Counted from the first letter of the stretch, positions 26,423-34,526 are shown. The stretch: 64,000 nucleotides of DNA from DATBLE01 sp046732255 (GCA_046732255.1 JBKPMR010000081.1:12897-76896); one strand, 5' to 3'. The notes: a model not told the origin generated them from the letters alone. Made by a program: numbers and translations.

Positions 26423-26972
26423 AGCTTCCGCCGGGATTGTTCGGAATCGTCGGCGTCGAGCGCGGCGCCCAGGAGTTGACCACCCAGTGGCTCTTCGAGC
26501 CCTTGCCGACCTTGATCATCTCCATCGTGAAGATCTGCGACTTCGCGTTCCTCGCGACGGGGACGATGATCACCTCGATCAGCGCGTAGTTCTTCTGGGA
26601 GACGTCGACCTTGATCGGGGCCAGCTTGATCGGGTCGAGGAAGGGGATGACCGGGATCGTCCCCGTCAGCCACTCCTTGTACGTCATTCCCTGCCGGAGC
26701 CCGGGGCCGACGAGGTTCCATGCCTCCTGGAGGCGCTTGCGCTGGACGGCGGTGAGGATGAACTTGCCCGCGAGCTCGCGTTGTGCCTTCTCGAGCGGGA
26801 TGTTCTTGCCCGGCTTGGCGACCGTCTGCACCGGCTCGCTGCTGAAGGTTTCGGTCTGAGAGGTGCCGGTGTCGCGGAGGAAGACGACGAGGACCGCGGC
26901 GATGCCGGCGGCAAGAACGAACGCCGAGACCCAGAGGAGGTACTTCTGCGTCCTGGGTGACTTCAGGCTCAT
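26421..26972 (-). CDS. Membrane-anchored protein of unknown function, paralogue B
   Basis: Not a recognised family. It has 183 residues with one N-terminal span (YLLWVSAFVLAAGIAAVLVVFL, about 11-32) and an exported domain that shares the RQG---EW-TGTIP--P core and a following beta-strand pattern with paralogue A. It lacks the C-terminal span of A. Start choice: ATG at 26972; a GTG at 26987 would add 5 residues. The proteins are adjacent, same strand, separated by the repeat element at 26357. Confidence 0.7.
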   Translation of the reverse strand: MSLKSPRTQKYLLWVSAFVLAAGIAAVLVVFLRDTGTSQTETFSSEPVQTVAKPGKNIPLEKAQRELAGKFILTAVQRKRLQEAWNLVGPGLRQGMTYKEWLTGTIPVIPFLDPIKLAPIKVDVSQKNYALIEVIIVPVARNAKSQIFTMEMIKVGKGSKSHWVVNSWAPRSTPTIPNNPGGS

Positions 26973-27067
26973 CGTCGACGGTTCCACGGGGCTACTTCTG
27001 AGACGGACAAGGTAGCCGCGGAGTTAGCAAGTCGAAGCGGCCAGCCCACACGGGCCGACGTTCAGAG

Positions 27068-27268
27068 CCGCGAAGCGGGCGGTGGAGGGGGTCTGGGGGA
27101 ACCGGGAGGTTCCCCCAGCATCGGTGAGTGCGGTTCTCAGAAGACCGGCGTCTCGCGCCATCGCGCAGCGATGTCCGCGAAGCGGGCGGTGGAGGGGGTC
27201 TGGGGGAACCGGGAGGTTCCCCCAGCATCGGTGAGTGCGGTTCTCAGAAGACCGGCGTCTCGCGCCAT
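27068..27268. repeat. 94-bp direct repeat duplicating the icmA 3' end and its terminator
   Basis: Bases 27068-27161 and 27175-27268 are identical (offset 107, spacer of 13). Each copy contains the hairpin TGGGGGAACC-GGGA-GGTTCCCCCA, and its right-hand end encodes WRETPVF and stop of the mutase large subunit on the minus strand. The left copy is a detached duplicate of this gene end. The rest of 26973-27243 shows no gene. Confidence 0.9.
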
Positions 27269-28872
27269 ATCCCCCAGACCTCGCGGAGCGCCTCGCACAT
27301 CTCGCCCATCGTCGCGTACGCCTTCGCGCCGGCGAGGATCGGCTCCATCAGGTTGCGGTCGCCGGCGGCGGCCTGCTTCAGCTCGGCGAGGGCGGTCTCG
27401 ACGGCGGCCGAATCGCGGCGGGCGCGCAGCGACTGGACGCGCTCGACCTGCTTGCGCTCGAGCTCGGGGTCGATGCGGAGGATCGGGATCGGTTCGTCCC
27501 CGTCGACCTCGTAGTGGTTGACCGCGACGACGATCCGTTCCTCGGCCTCGACCTCCGCCTGGTACCGGAACGATGCCTCGGCGATCTCGCGCTGGAAGAA
27601 GTTTTCCCGGATTGCGGCGACGACGCCGCCGAGCTCGTCGATCCGGCGGAAGTAGTCGTATGCCTCCTGCTCGAGCCGGTTGGTCAGCTCCTCGAGGTAG
27701 TAGCTGCCGCCGAGCGGGTCGATCGTGCGGGCGACGCCGGTCTCGTGCGCGATCACCTGCTGGGTGCGCAACGCGAGCAGCACCGCCTCCTCCGTCGGCA
27801 GCGCCAGGGCCTCGTCGAACGAGTTCGTGTGCAGCGACTGCGTCCCACCGAGCACGGCGGCCAAGGCCTCGATCGCCGTGCGGACGATGTTCACCTGCGG
27901 CTGCTGCGCGGTGAGCGATACCCCAGCGGTCTGGGTGTGGAAGCGCATCAACCAGGAGCGCGGATTCCTCGCCCCGTACCGGTCGCGCAACTCGCGCGCC
28001 CAGATCCGCCTCGCCGCCCGGTACTTGGCGATCTCCTCGAAGAAGTCGATGTGCGCGTTGAAGAAGAACGACAACCGGGGCGCGAACTCGTCGATCTCCA
28101 GCCCGCGCTCCAAGGCCGCGTCCACGTACGCAAACCCGTCCGCGAGCGTGAACGCCAGCTCCTGCGCCGCGGTCGAGCCTGCTTCGCGGATGTGGTAGCC
28201 GGAGATCGAGACCGGGTGCATCCGCGGCAGCTCCCGGGCGCACCACTCGATCATGTCCACGACCAGCCGCATCGAGGGCTCGGGCGGGTAGATGTACTCC
28301 TTCTGCGCGATGTACTCCTTGAGGATGTCCGTCTGGACGGTCCCGCGGAGCCGGTCGCGGCCCACGCCCTGCTCGTCGCCGACGCAGACGTAGAAGGCGA
28401 GCAGGATCGCCGCCGGCGAGTTGATCGTCATCGAGGTCGAGACCTCGCCGAGCGGGATTCCCTCGAACAGCGTCTCCATGTCCCCGAGCGAGTCGATCGC
28501 CACCCCCTCGCGGCCGACCTCGCCGAGCGAACGCGGATGATCCGAGTCGTAGCCCATCAACGTCGGCATGTCGAACGCGGTCGACAGCCCCGTCTGGCCG
28601 TGCGCGAGCAGGTACCGGAACCGCTCGTTCGTCTCCTCCGCCGTTCCGAAGCCGGCGAACTGCCGCATCGTCCACAACCGCCCTCGGTACATCGACGGGT
28701 AGACGCCGCGCGTGAACGGGTACTCGCCCGGCGCGCCCAGGTCGTGCGCGTAGTCGATCTCGACGTTCTCGGGCGAGTAGAGCGGCTCGACCGGCAGCCC
28801 GGAGATCGTCGAGCGCAGCTCCTCGCGATCGGGCCGGCTGTCGAGGCCCGCCGTTTCTTCCGTGGTCGCCAC
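27244..28872 (-). CDS. icmA: Acyl-CoA mutase large subunit, isobutyryl-CoA mutase type
   Basis: The 542-residue protein is the substrate-binding TIM barrel of a B12-dependent acyl-CoA mutase (YPFTRGVYPSMYRGRLWTMR, FDMPTLMGYDSDHP, QSLHTNSFDEALALPTE, ending ETPVF). It lacks the cobalamin domain, which is encoded by icmB. Substrate-selecting positions are Phe72 (MRQFAGF) and Gln190 (IAQKEYI). As I recall the published comparisons, methylmalonyl-CoA mutase has Tyr/Arg, 2-hydroxyisobutyryl-CoA mutase Ile/Gln, and isobutyryl-CoA mutase Phe/Gln. This points to interconversion of isobutyryl-CoA and n-butyryl-CoA. Its gene end is duplicated downstream. Confidence 0.88.
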   Translation of the reverse strand: MATTEETAGLDSRPDREELRSTISGLPVEPLYSPENVEIDYAHDLGAPGEYPFTRGVYPSMYRGRLWTMRQFAGFGTAEETNERFRYLLAHGQTGLSTAFDMPTLMGYDSDHPRSLGEVGREGVAIDSLGDMETLFEGIPLGEVSTSMTINSPAAILLAFYVCVGDEQGVGRDRLRGTVQTDILKEYIAQKEYIYPPEPSMRLVVDMIEWCARELPRMHPVSISGYHIREAGSTAAQELAFTLADGFAYVDAALERGLEIDEFAPRLSFFFNAHIDFFEEIAKYRAARRIWARELRDRYGARNPRSWLMRFHTQTAGVSLTAQQPQVNIVRTAIEALAAVLGGTQSLHTNSFDEALALPTEEAVLLALRTQQVIAHETGVARTIDPLGGSYYLEELTNRLEQEAYDYFRRIDELGGVVAAIRENFFQREIAEASFRYQAEVEAEERIVVAVNHYEVDGDEPIPILRIDPELERKQVERVQSLRARRDSAAVETALAELKQAAAGDRNLMEPILAGAKAYATMGEMCEALREVWGIWRETPVF

Positions 28873-28894
28873 CTTCGCGGATTGTGCCGGTTCT

Positions 28895-30169
28895 CTAGGC
28901 CGTCGGGCGGAGGCGGCCGCGGAGCAGGTACCACACCTCGGCGGCAGTCACAGTCACCGCGGAGGTGGCGATCTGAACGCCGATCAGCTCCGCCGGGCTG
29001 CCGTGGAGGACTGCGCAGGCGATCAGCTGCGCGGCCTGGATCGCAACCAGGACGAGCGCGAAGCGGGCTCGGGCGAGCGAGAGGAAGTGGTAGAGGTAGA
29101 CCGTCGCGAGCGCATAGAGCAGCATCGCGAGCGAGAGCGGCCCCAACCAGGGGACCGCTTCCGCGTACTTCGTCCCGAAGATGTGATCGACGATCGGGTC
29201 GGCGAACGCCCACAGGATCGCGGTCACCAGCGTGCCGAGCGCCCCGACGACCGCGAGGCCGGCCAACAGGTGCTGCCGCTCACGTTCCGGGTCACGGAGC
29301 GTCGCGACACGAGGGAAGAGGACGGTGACCACGCCGATCGGCAGGAGCAGCTGGACGCGGGCGCACACGGACGCCACGCCGTAGGCGCCGGCCGTGTCCG
29401 ACGCGAAGGCGAGGTTCGCAACGAGGACGTCCACGGTCGCCAGCGCCATCAGGACGGTCAGACCGGTGGCCGCGGCGGCGTTGGGGAGCGTGGCCAACCG
29501 CCGGCGGCCTGCCCGCTCGGCGGCGCGCCAGAGATCGCGGAGCGGCAGGAACGTGACGCCGAGGGTGAGCGCAGTCGCCGCTGCGACGCCGGACATGACC
29601 GCGGCTGCGTCGCCGCCGGCGAGCCCGATCGCCAGCCCTGCCGCGAACCGGGTGCCGGCGAAGGCGAGCTGGGCCAGGCCGAAGACGAGAAAGAGGCGGG
29701 CCCCGAGCAGGCCGCCCCAGACGGCCGGGATGATCAGCGCAAACGCGATCGTGGCCGTGGTCGCGAAGGTGGCGGCCGCGTCGCCGCTGCCGCCCGCGGC
29801 CATCACCGCAGAGACGATCCCGCCGATGACGAGGACACACAGTGCCCAGGGAACCAACCCTCGTACGGTGTCGCGGAGCGCCGCACCCGCAAGCCCGCGG
29901 CGGTGGCCGTCCAGCTCGAGCGCCACCTCGCGGGCCACGCTCGCCTGAAACGCGAGGGGCGGCACGGCCGCGATCAAGGTGATCACGACCAGCGCGACCA
30001 GCACCGAGTACTCCGCCGGCGAGAGCACGCGGGCGAGCGCGATCTGGAAGAGCGCGTTCAGGCCGTTCGCGGCGAACGTCGCCAGGCCGACGAACAGCCC
30101 CGAGCCGAGCAGCGCCCGCGCCGAGCCCGTCGGCCGACTCACGCTCGTCCGCGCGTCCACGCCACCCAT
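28895..30169 (-). CDS. Polysaccharide flippase-like multispan membrane protein (MATE/MOP superfamily)
   Basis: The 424-residue protein has about 12 predicted spans and begins with the typical Wzx/RfbX-like stretch LLGSGLFVGLATFAANGLNALFQIALARVLSPAEYSVLVAL. Such proteins flip lipid-linked oligosaccharides across the membrane; the cargo is unknown. It sits between icmA (22 bases) and the cobalamin adenosyltransferase gene, to neither of which it is functionally related by sequence. A perfect palindrome separates it from the latter. Confidence 0.82.
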   Translation of the reverse strand: MGGVDARTSVSRPTGSARALLGSGLFVGLATFAANGLNALFQIALARVLSPAEYSVLVALVVITLIAAVPPLAFQASVAREVALELDGHRRGLAGAALRDTVRGLVPWALCVLVIGGIVSAVMAAGGSGDAAATFATTATIAFALIIPAVWGGLLGARLFLVFGLAQLAFAGTRFAAGLAIGLAGGDAAAVMSGVAAATALTLGVTFLPLRDLWRAAERAGRRRLATLPNAAAATGLTVLMALATVDVLVANLAFASDTAGAYGVASVCARVQLLLPIGVVTVLFPRVATLRDPERERQHLLAGLAVVGALGTLVTAILWAFADPIVDHIFGTKYAEAVPWLGPLSLAMLLYALATVYLYHFLSLARARFALVLVAIQAAQLIACAVLHGSPAELIGVQIATSAVTVTAAEVWYLLRGRLRPTA

Positions 30170-30197
30170 TCTCCGTGGCGCGGCGGCGCTCGTCTCG

Positions 30198-30225
30198 AGG
30201 GACAGTCCCTTAAGGGACTGTCCCT
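30198..30225. repeat. REP-like perfect palindrome, AGGGACAGTCCC type
   Basis: A 28-base perfect palindrome has arms AGGGACAGTCCCTT (30198-30211) and their complement to 30225. It touches the stop codon of the cobalamin adenosyltransferase gene (30224-30226). It shares its core with 14059 and 56562. Confidence 0.75.
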
Positions 30226-30787
30226 AGCCGCCTGGACGCCAGAGCGGCTCCGCCTCGCCCGCATTGGCCGCCCGGGCGAGGATGAAGAGCAGATCCGAGA
30301 GTCGGTTCAAGTACCTCAACGCCAGCGGATTCCCCGGAGTGACGGCGAGGGCGGCGAGCTCCGCGCGGCGGCACACGGTCCGGGCGAGGTGCAAGCGCGC
30401 GGCGGCGTCCGTCCCGCCGGGAAGGACGAAGCTCTTGAGGGCCGGCAGCGGCTCGTTGAACCGGTCGCAGAGCTCTTCGAGCGCCGAGACCTGCTCCTCC
30501 ACTATCCGGAGCTTCCCGTCGCCTTCCTCGAACGGCACGGCGAGGTCCGCGCCGAGGTCGAAGAGGTCGTTCTGGATCCGCGCGAGCGGCGGCCGCAGCT
30601 CGTCCTGCACCACCCCCGCCACGACGACCCCGATCTGTGCGTTCACCTCCTCGACCGCGCCGACCGCCGCGATCCGCGGGTCCGTCTTGGGCGCGCGTGA
30701 GCCGTCGCCGAGGCTGGTCTCGCCCGCATCGCCGGTGCGCGTGTAGATCCGCGTGAGCCGGACAGGTTCGTCGCGCTTGCGGGGCAC
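30224..30787 (-). CDS. ATP:cob(I)alamin adenosyltransferase, PduO type
   Basis: The 187-residue enzyme makes adenosylcobalamin, the cofactor of the acyl-CoA mutase encoded nearby. Family marks are the ATP-binding N-terminus TRIYTRTGDAGETSLGDG, DPRIAAVGAVEEVNAQIG, the cobalamin-site LPGGTDAAARLHLARTVCRRAE and LNRLSDLLFILAR. The GTG at 30787 overlaps the acyl-CoA dehydrogenase stop as TAGTG, so it is cotranslated with that gene. Its presence supports the B12 dependence of the district. Confidence 0.95.
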   Translation of the reverse strand: MPRKRDEPVRLTRIYTRTGDAGETSLGDGSRAPKTDPRIAAVGAVEEVNAQIGVVVAGVVQDELRPPLARIQNDLFDLGADLAVPFEEGDGKLRIVEEQVSALEELCDRFNEPLPALKSFVLPGGTDAAARLHLARTVCRRAELAALAVTPGNPLALRYLNRLSDLLFILARAANAGEAEPLWRPGG

Positions 30788-31947
30788 TACCCTGAGGCGA
30801 GCGCCTTCTGCTTGAGGCCGAGGATCGATCTCGCGATCACGAGCCGCTGGATCTCGCTCGTCCCCTCGTAGATCTCCGTGATCTTCGCGTCGCGGTAGTA
30901 GCGCTCGACCGGAAACTCCTTCGTATAGCCGTAGCCGCCGAAGATCTGAATCGCCTCGGCCGTCTGGCGCCTGGCCATCTCGGACGCGAAGAGCTTCGCC
31001 TTCGCCCCTTCCTCCGAGTGCGGCCGTCCCTCTTGCCTCAGCCACGCTGCGCGCAGGACCAGCATGCGCGCGGCGTCGATCTCCATCGACATGTTCGCGA
31101 GCTTGTGCTGGATCGCCTGGAACTCGGACAGCGATTTGCCGAACTGCCTTCGCTCGAGCGAATAGTCGCGCGCGGCCTCGAACGCGGCCTGGGCGATCCC
31201 GACCGCCTGCGCGCCGATCCCGATCCGCCCGCCGTCGAGCGTCGCCATCGCGACCGCAAAGCCCTTCCCCTCCTCGTGGAGGAGCCGATCCGCGTCCACC
31301 ACCGCGTCGACCTCGACGTCGCTGGTCGTCGAGGAGTTCAGGCCGAGCTTCTCCTCGTCCCGGGTGACCGTGACGTGGGCGGCATCGAGGACGAATGCCG
31401 AGACACCGCCCGCCTTCGTGCTCGACGGATCCGTGCGCGCGAAGAGCAGGAAGGTGCCGGCCTGTCGGGCCGTGCTGATGAACCGCTTCGACCCGGTGAT
31501 CCGCCAGCCTCCGTCCGCCGGCGCCGCCGCGGTGCGCAGCGAGCCCGCGTCGGATCCCGACTCCGGCTCGGTCAGCGCGAACGCGCCGATGGACTCTCCG
31601 CGTGCGAGCGCGGGCACGAACCGTGCGCGCTGCTCCTCGGTGCCGAAGCGCAGGATCGGCAGCGCCACCGCGCTCGTGTGGACTCCGACGGTCACCCCCA
31701 CGCCCGCGTCGGCCCGCGAGAGCTCCTCCAGGACGAGGATGTACGAGACGTAGTCGGCGCCCGCACCGCCGTATTCCTCCGGCACACAGACGCCCATCAA
31801 CCCGAGCTCGGCGAGCTTGGGGTAGAGCTCGGCAGGGAAACGGTGCTCGCGGTCCCACTCGGCCGCGTACGGATCGATCTCGGCACGAGCAACGTCGCAG
31901 GCCAGCGCCTGGATCTCGCGCTGCTCCGGCGTCAGCTCGAAGTCCAC
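30787..31947 (-). CDS. Acyl-CoA dehydrogenase (short-chain type)
   Basis: The 386-residue flavoenzyme oxidises acyl-CoA to trans-2-enoyl-CoA and donates electrons to ETF. It shows DFELTPEQREIQ at the start, the FAD motifs AFALTEPESGSDAGSLRT and WRITGSKRFIST, GGYGYTKEFPVERYYRDAKITEIYEGTSEIQRLVIA with the catalytic base Glu in YEGTS, as in butyryl-CoA and short-chain dehydrogenases. GTG 31947 was chosen over a start at 31980 because the conserved region begins directly at VDFELTPEQ. It would oxidise butyryl-CoA made by the mutase. Confidence 0.93.
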   Translation of the reverse strand: MDFELTPEQREIQALACDVARAEIDPYAAEWDREHRFPAELYPKLAELGLMGVCVPEEYGGAGADYVSYILVLEELSRADAGVGVTVGVHTSAVALPILRFGTEEQRARFVPALARGESIGAFALTEPESGSDAGSLRTAAAPADGGWRITGSKRFISTARQAGTFLLFARTDPSSTKAGGVSAFVLDAAHVTVTRDEEKLGLNSSTTSDVEVDAVVDADRLLHEEGKGFAVAMATLDGGRIGIGAQAVGIAQAAFEAARDYSLERRQFGKSLSEFQAIQHKLANMSMEIDAARMLVLRAAWLRQEGRPHSEEGAKAKLFASEMARRQTAEAIQIFGGYGYTKEFPVERYYRDAKITEIYEGTSEIQRLVIARSILGLKQKALASG

Positions 31948-31972
31948 GAAAACGGACTCTAAATGTCTTGCC

Positions 31973-32045
31973 AACGTCAAGGCCTCTGCCCCTTCGGGTC
32001 AGAGCCCTGAACGTCGGCCCCGCCTGGGGCCGGCCGGCCTTGCTA
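31973..32045. repeat. Double-hairpin element, variant copy
   Basis: A diverged copy of the element at 23487 and 26357: CAAGGCCTCTGCCCC/GGTCAGAGCCCTG with a TTCG loop, followed by GGCCCCGCCTGGGGCC. It again ends at a minus-strand stop codon (32043), consistent with termination. Confidence 0.7.
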
Positions 32046-32753
32046 GTAACCGGAGTAGCTGTCGGACAGGATCCGCTCCTCCGGGATCCCGGCGCCCGTC
32101 AACGCGCCGACGACGCCCTCGGTCATGGCCGGCGGACCGGCGACCACGAACGTGTGGGACCCGAGGTCTCCGCCGAGCACGTCGGACAGCATCTCGGCGT
32201 CGATCCGCCTCGTCTCGCCGCCCCAGTCGGGGTCCTGCGTCATCGTCGCGACCAGGCGGAACCAGTCCGCCCGCGCGTCCAGCTCCTCGAGCTCGTCCAG
32301 GAAGGCGGTCGACTCGCGGTCACGGTTCGAGTACACGAGCGTCGCGCGGTACGGCTCGCCGGTGTCGTCGATGTACCGCAGCATGCTCCGGAAGACGGTG
32401 ATCCCGATCCCGCCGGCGATGAACGCGTAGTGCGGCTCCGTGTCCTCGGGCAGCGAGAAGTCGCCCTTCGGCTGCTCGACCTCGACCTCGGTGCCGACCG
32501 GCAGCTCGACCAGCGACCGCTTGAAGGCGGAATCGCGCAGCCGCGTGCAGAGGCCGAGAATCCCGCGCTCGGTCGGCGAGGTGACGACGGAGATGTGACG
32601 GCGCGGCCCTTTCTCGTCGTCGTACGGCGGATCGAGCAGCTCGACCCAGAAGTACTGGCCGGCCCGGAAGTCGACCTCCTCGCCGAGCAGGTCGAAGATC
32701 ACGAGGAGCGTCCCCTTCGCGACTTCTCGCTTTTCCTTGATCCGAGCGCGCAT
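32043..32753 (-). CDS. FAD/NAD(P)-binding oxidoreductase (ferredoxin-NADP reductase superfamily)
   Basis: The 236-residue protein is a stand-alone FNR-type reductase: FAD-binding barrel with RHISVVTSP (the R-x-Y/I-S motif), GDFSLPE, then NAD(P) domain with FIAGGIGITVFRSMLR and the C-terminal VVAGPPAMTEGVVGAL. There is no fused ferredoxin domain, so it must act with a separate carrier or as a flavin reductase. It lies between acyl-CoA dehydrogenase and hydroxyacyl-CoA dehydrogenase genes on the same strand; the redox partner is not apparent. Confidence 0.87.
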   Translation of the reverse strand: MRARIKEKREVAKGTLLVIFDLLGEEVDFRAGQYFWVELLDPPYDDEKGPRRHISVVTSPTERGILGLCTRLRDSAFKRSLVELPVGTEVEVEQPKGDFSLPEDTEPHYAFIAGGIGITVFRSMLRYIDDTGEPYRATLVYSNRDRESTAFLDELEELDARADWFRLVATMTQDPDWGGETRRIDAEMLSDVLGGDLGSHTFVVAGPPAMTEGVVGALTGAGIPEERILSDSYSGY

Positions 32754-32785
32754 TGGTTGCCAGTCTAGAATGCCCGACTTTGCGT

Positions 32786-32816
32786 CGTTGCCTGGCTTTG
32801 CCCGGCAACGACTGCT
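32786..32816 (-). terminator. Hairpin between hbd-like gene and oxidoreductase gene
   Basis: GTCGTTGCC and GGCAACGAC form a 9-bp stem around an 11-base loop just after the hydroxyacyl-CoA dehydrogenase stop (32820). A TTTGCC run lies within the loop. A weak terminator or attenuator is likely. Confidence 0.4.
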
Positions 32817-32819
32817 GAC

Positions 32820-33650
32820 TTAGGAGTAGTTGTAAAAGCCGTGTCCGGATTTCCGCCCGAGCCGGCCGACGGCGACGTGCTCACGGAGCAGCGGGCACGG
32901 GGCGTATTTCTGGTCGCCGAGCCCCTCGTGCAGCACCTCCATGATCGCGACGCACGTGTCCAGACCGATCAGGTCGGCCAGCGCAAGCGGTCCGATCGGG
33001 TGGTTGAAGCCCAGCCTGGCGATCGTGTCGATCGCCTCCGCCTCGGCCACGCCGCCGTGGAGCGCCCACGCCGCTTCGTTGATGAACGGCATCAGGATCC
33101 GGTTCGAGACGAATCCGGGGAAGTCGTTCGCTTCGGCGGGCGTCTTCCCGAGCTCCGTGGCGAGTCGGACGATCGCGGCGGCGGTCTCGTCCGAGGTGGA
33201 CGGCGCACGCACGACCTCGACCAGCGCCATCACCGGAACCGGGTTGAAGAAGTGCATGCCGATCACGCGCTCGGGACGGCGCGTCGCCGCCGCGAGCGTC
33301 GCGATCGGGATCGAGGACGTGTTCGACGCCAGGATCGCCGCCGCGGGCAACGCGTCGTCGGCCCGGCGGAAGATGTCGACCTTCACATCCACGTCCTCGA
33401 CCGCCGCCTCGACCATCAGGTCGGCCGGGACGAGGTCGTCCACCGGATCGACCCGGCCGAGGACGTCGTCGGGATCGGCGCCGCCTTTCTCGGACAGCTT
33501 CGACAAGCTCCGCCGCATCGCCTCCAGCCCGCGCTCGACCGCGCCGGGGGCGGAGTCGTAGAGCGAGACACGGCGACCGGACGCAGCGACCGTCTGGGCG
33601 ATCCCGCCACCCATCTGACCGGCGCCTACGACCAGCACGTGACCGAACAC
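32820..33650 (-). CDS. 3-hydroxybutyryl-CoA dehydrogenase
   Basis: The 276-residue NAD-dependent enzyme oxidises 3-hydroxyacyl-CoA. It has the Rossmann start LVVGAGQMGGGIAQTVAASG, the catalytic segment MHFFNPVPVMALVEVV (His of the His-Glu pair) and NDFPGFVSNRILMPFINEA, and the C-terminal dimer domain FNHPIGPLALADLIGLDT. The length matches the single-function Hbd/PaaH proteins. The GTG start is at 33650; 50 bases separate it from the divergent HTH gene. It supplies the third step of the butyrate-level beta-oxidation set. Confidence 0.94.
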   Translation of the reverse strand: MFGHVLVVGAGQMGGGIAQTVAASGRRVSLYDSAPGAVERGLEAMRRSLSKLSEKGGADPDDVLGRVDPVDDLVPADLMVEAAVEDVDVKVDIFRRADDALPAAAILASNTSSIPIATLAAATRRPERVIGMHFFNPVPVMALVEVVRAPSTSDETAAAIVRLATELGKTPAEANDFPGFVSNRILMPFINEAAWALHGGVAEAEAIDTIARLGFNHPIGPLALADLIGLDTCVAIMEVLHEGLGDQKYAPCPLLREHVAVGRLGRKSGHGFYNYS

Positions 33651-33687
33651 GATCGCGCGGGAGCCTACCGCTCCGGCGAGCTGATAA

Positions 33688-33709
33688 CATAATCGTACTG
33701 ATGATCAGT
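33688..33709 (+). promoter_or_regulatory. -10 box and palindromic operator at the HTH gene start
   Basis: CATAAT at 33688-33693 ends 7 bases before the ATG at 33701, implying a leaderless or nearly leaderless transcript. A 13-base dyad ACTGAT-G-ATCAGT (33697-33709) covers the start codon and the expected transcription start. It is well placed for autorepression by the HTH protein. Confidence 0.5.
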
Positions 33710-34024
33710 GCAGATCTGTTAAAGGAGGCGCGGCTCCGCGCCGGGATCACGCAGGCCGAGCTCGGCCGGCGCGTGAAGCGCTCGCAGTCCCAGATCGCCC
33801 GCTGGGAGCGCGGGGACGTGAAACCGAGCCTGGAGACGCTCCGCGAGCTGATCCGCGCATGCGGCTTCGACCTCTGGTTCCGGATGGCCAACTACGACGA
33901 GTCGTACGTCTCGCTGATCAACATGCAGCTCGCCCTGTCGCCGGCCGAGCGAGTTCGACACATGCAAGCCGCAGCGGGACAGATCGTCGACATGCGCGCG
34001 CGCATGCAGTCGAGTGCAGCCTGA
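33701..34024 (+). CDS. XRE-family HTH protein, putative antitoxin of an HTH/nucleotidyltransferase pair
   Basis: The 107-residue protein has an XRE/HTH_3 domain at residues 5-58 (EARLRAGITQAELGRRVKRSQSQIARWERGDVKPSLETL) and a C-terminal helical part (NMQLALSPAERVRHMQAAAGQIVDMR) that could bind the partner. It overlaps the next gene by 11 bases. This local base composition is less GC-biased (ACATAATCG, GATCAGTGCAGATCTGTTAAAGG) than the surroundings. The pair arrangement resembles toxin-antitoxin modules with minimal nucleotidyltransferases, but no test of that is possible here. Confidence 0.75.
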   Translation: MISADLLKEARLRAGITQAELGRRVKRSQSQIARWERGDVKPSLETLRELIRACGFDLWFRMANYDESYVSLINMQLALSPAERVRHMQAAAGQIVDMRARMQSSAA

Positions 34025-34526
34025 GCCGCCCTACGACGCGGTCGCAATCCTGTCGACGCTGCAGCGGCACGGCGTCCGGTTCGTCGTGATCGGAGGTGTC
34101 GCCGGCATCGCTCACGGCTCGCCCTTGATCACCGAGGACTTCGACATCACACCCGACACTGCCCCCTACAACATCGAAGCGCTCGTTGCCGTCCTCGTCG
34201 AGCTCGACGCCAAGCTCCGAACATCCCAGGGACCGGTCGACTTCCCGATCGACCGCCGGATGCTTGCCCGCGGGACGGCGTGGACGCTGTCGACGAGCGC
34301 CGGAGCACTCGATCTGGTGTTTGAGCCCGCCGGCACGAGAGGGTACGCCGACCTCCGTCAGACCGCGATCGAGTACGACCTCGGTGTCGGCGAGCCCGTT
34401 CTTGTTGCCTCGCTGATCGACCTGATCAGGATGAAAGAGGCATCCGGACGTCCGAAGGACGAGGCGGCGCTCCCGGCTCTCCGCCAGACGCTCGAGGTGA
34501 TCCGCGAGCGGGAGCGGCGAAGCTAG
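34014..34526 (+). CDS. Minimal nucleotidyltransferase-fold protein
   Basis: The 170-residue protein shows the polymerase-beta/MNT core: VVIGGVAGIAHGS (G27-G28 and the HGS turn) and TEDFDITPD with acidic residues D42 and D44, and a probable third acid in GALDLVFEP. It belongs with small nucleotidyltransferases of the AbiEii/MNT kind that are usually paired with a small DNA-binding or HEPN protein. The GTG at 34014 lies inside the HTH gene, so they are coupled. It could be a toxin modifying tRNA or protein, or a housekeeping nucleotidyltransferase. It converges on the GNAT gene with a 4-base overlap. Confidence 0.72.
   Translation: MQPEPPYDAVAILSTLQRHGVRFVVIGGVAGIAHGSPLITEDFDITPDTAPYNIEALVAVLVELDAKLRTSQGPVDFPIDRRMLARGTAWTLSTSAGALDLVFEPAGTRGYADLRQTAIEYDLGVGEPVLVASLIDLIRMKEASGRPKDEAALPALRQTLEVIRERERRS

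Noticed and set aside
26973..27243. Small minus-strand frame at 26992-27228 as a gene
   Set aside because: It consists of the duplicated terminator and gene-end sequence and has no ribosome binding site or domain.
27137..28675. Alternative 512-codon minus-strand frame over the mutase gene
   Set aside because: It is out of frame with icmA; only its end touches the duplicated gene end. The icmA frame carries every family motif.
27244..28872. Simple annotation as methylmalonyl-CoA mutase
   Set aside because: The two substrate-selecting positions are Phe and Gln, not Tyr and Arg, and context lacks propionate-pathway genes; isobutyryl-CoA mutase is a better call.
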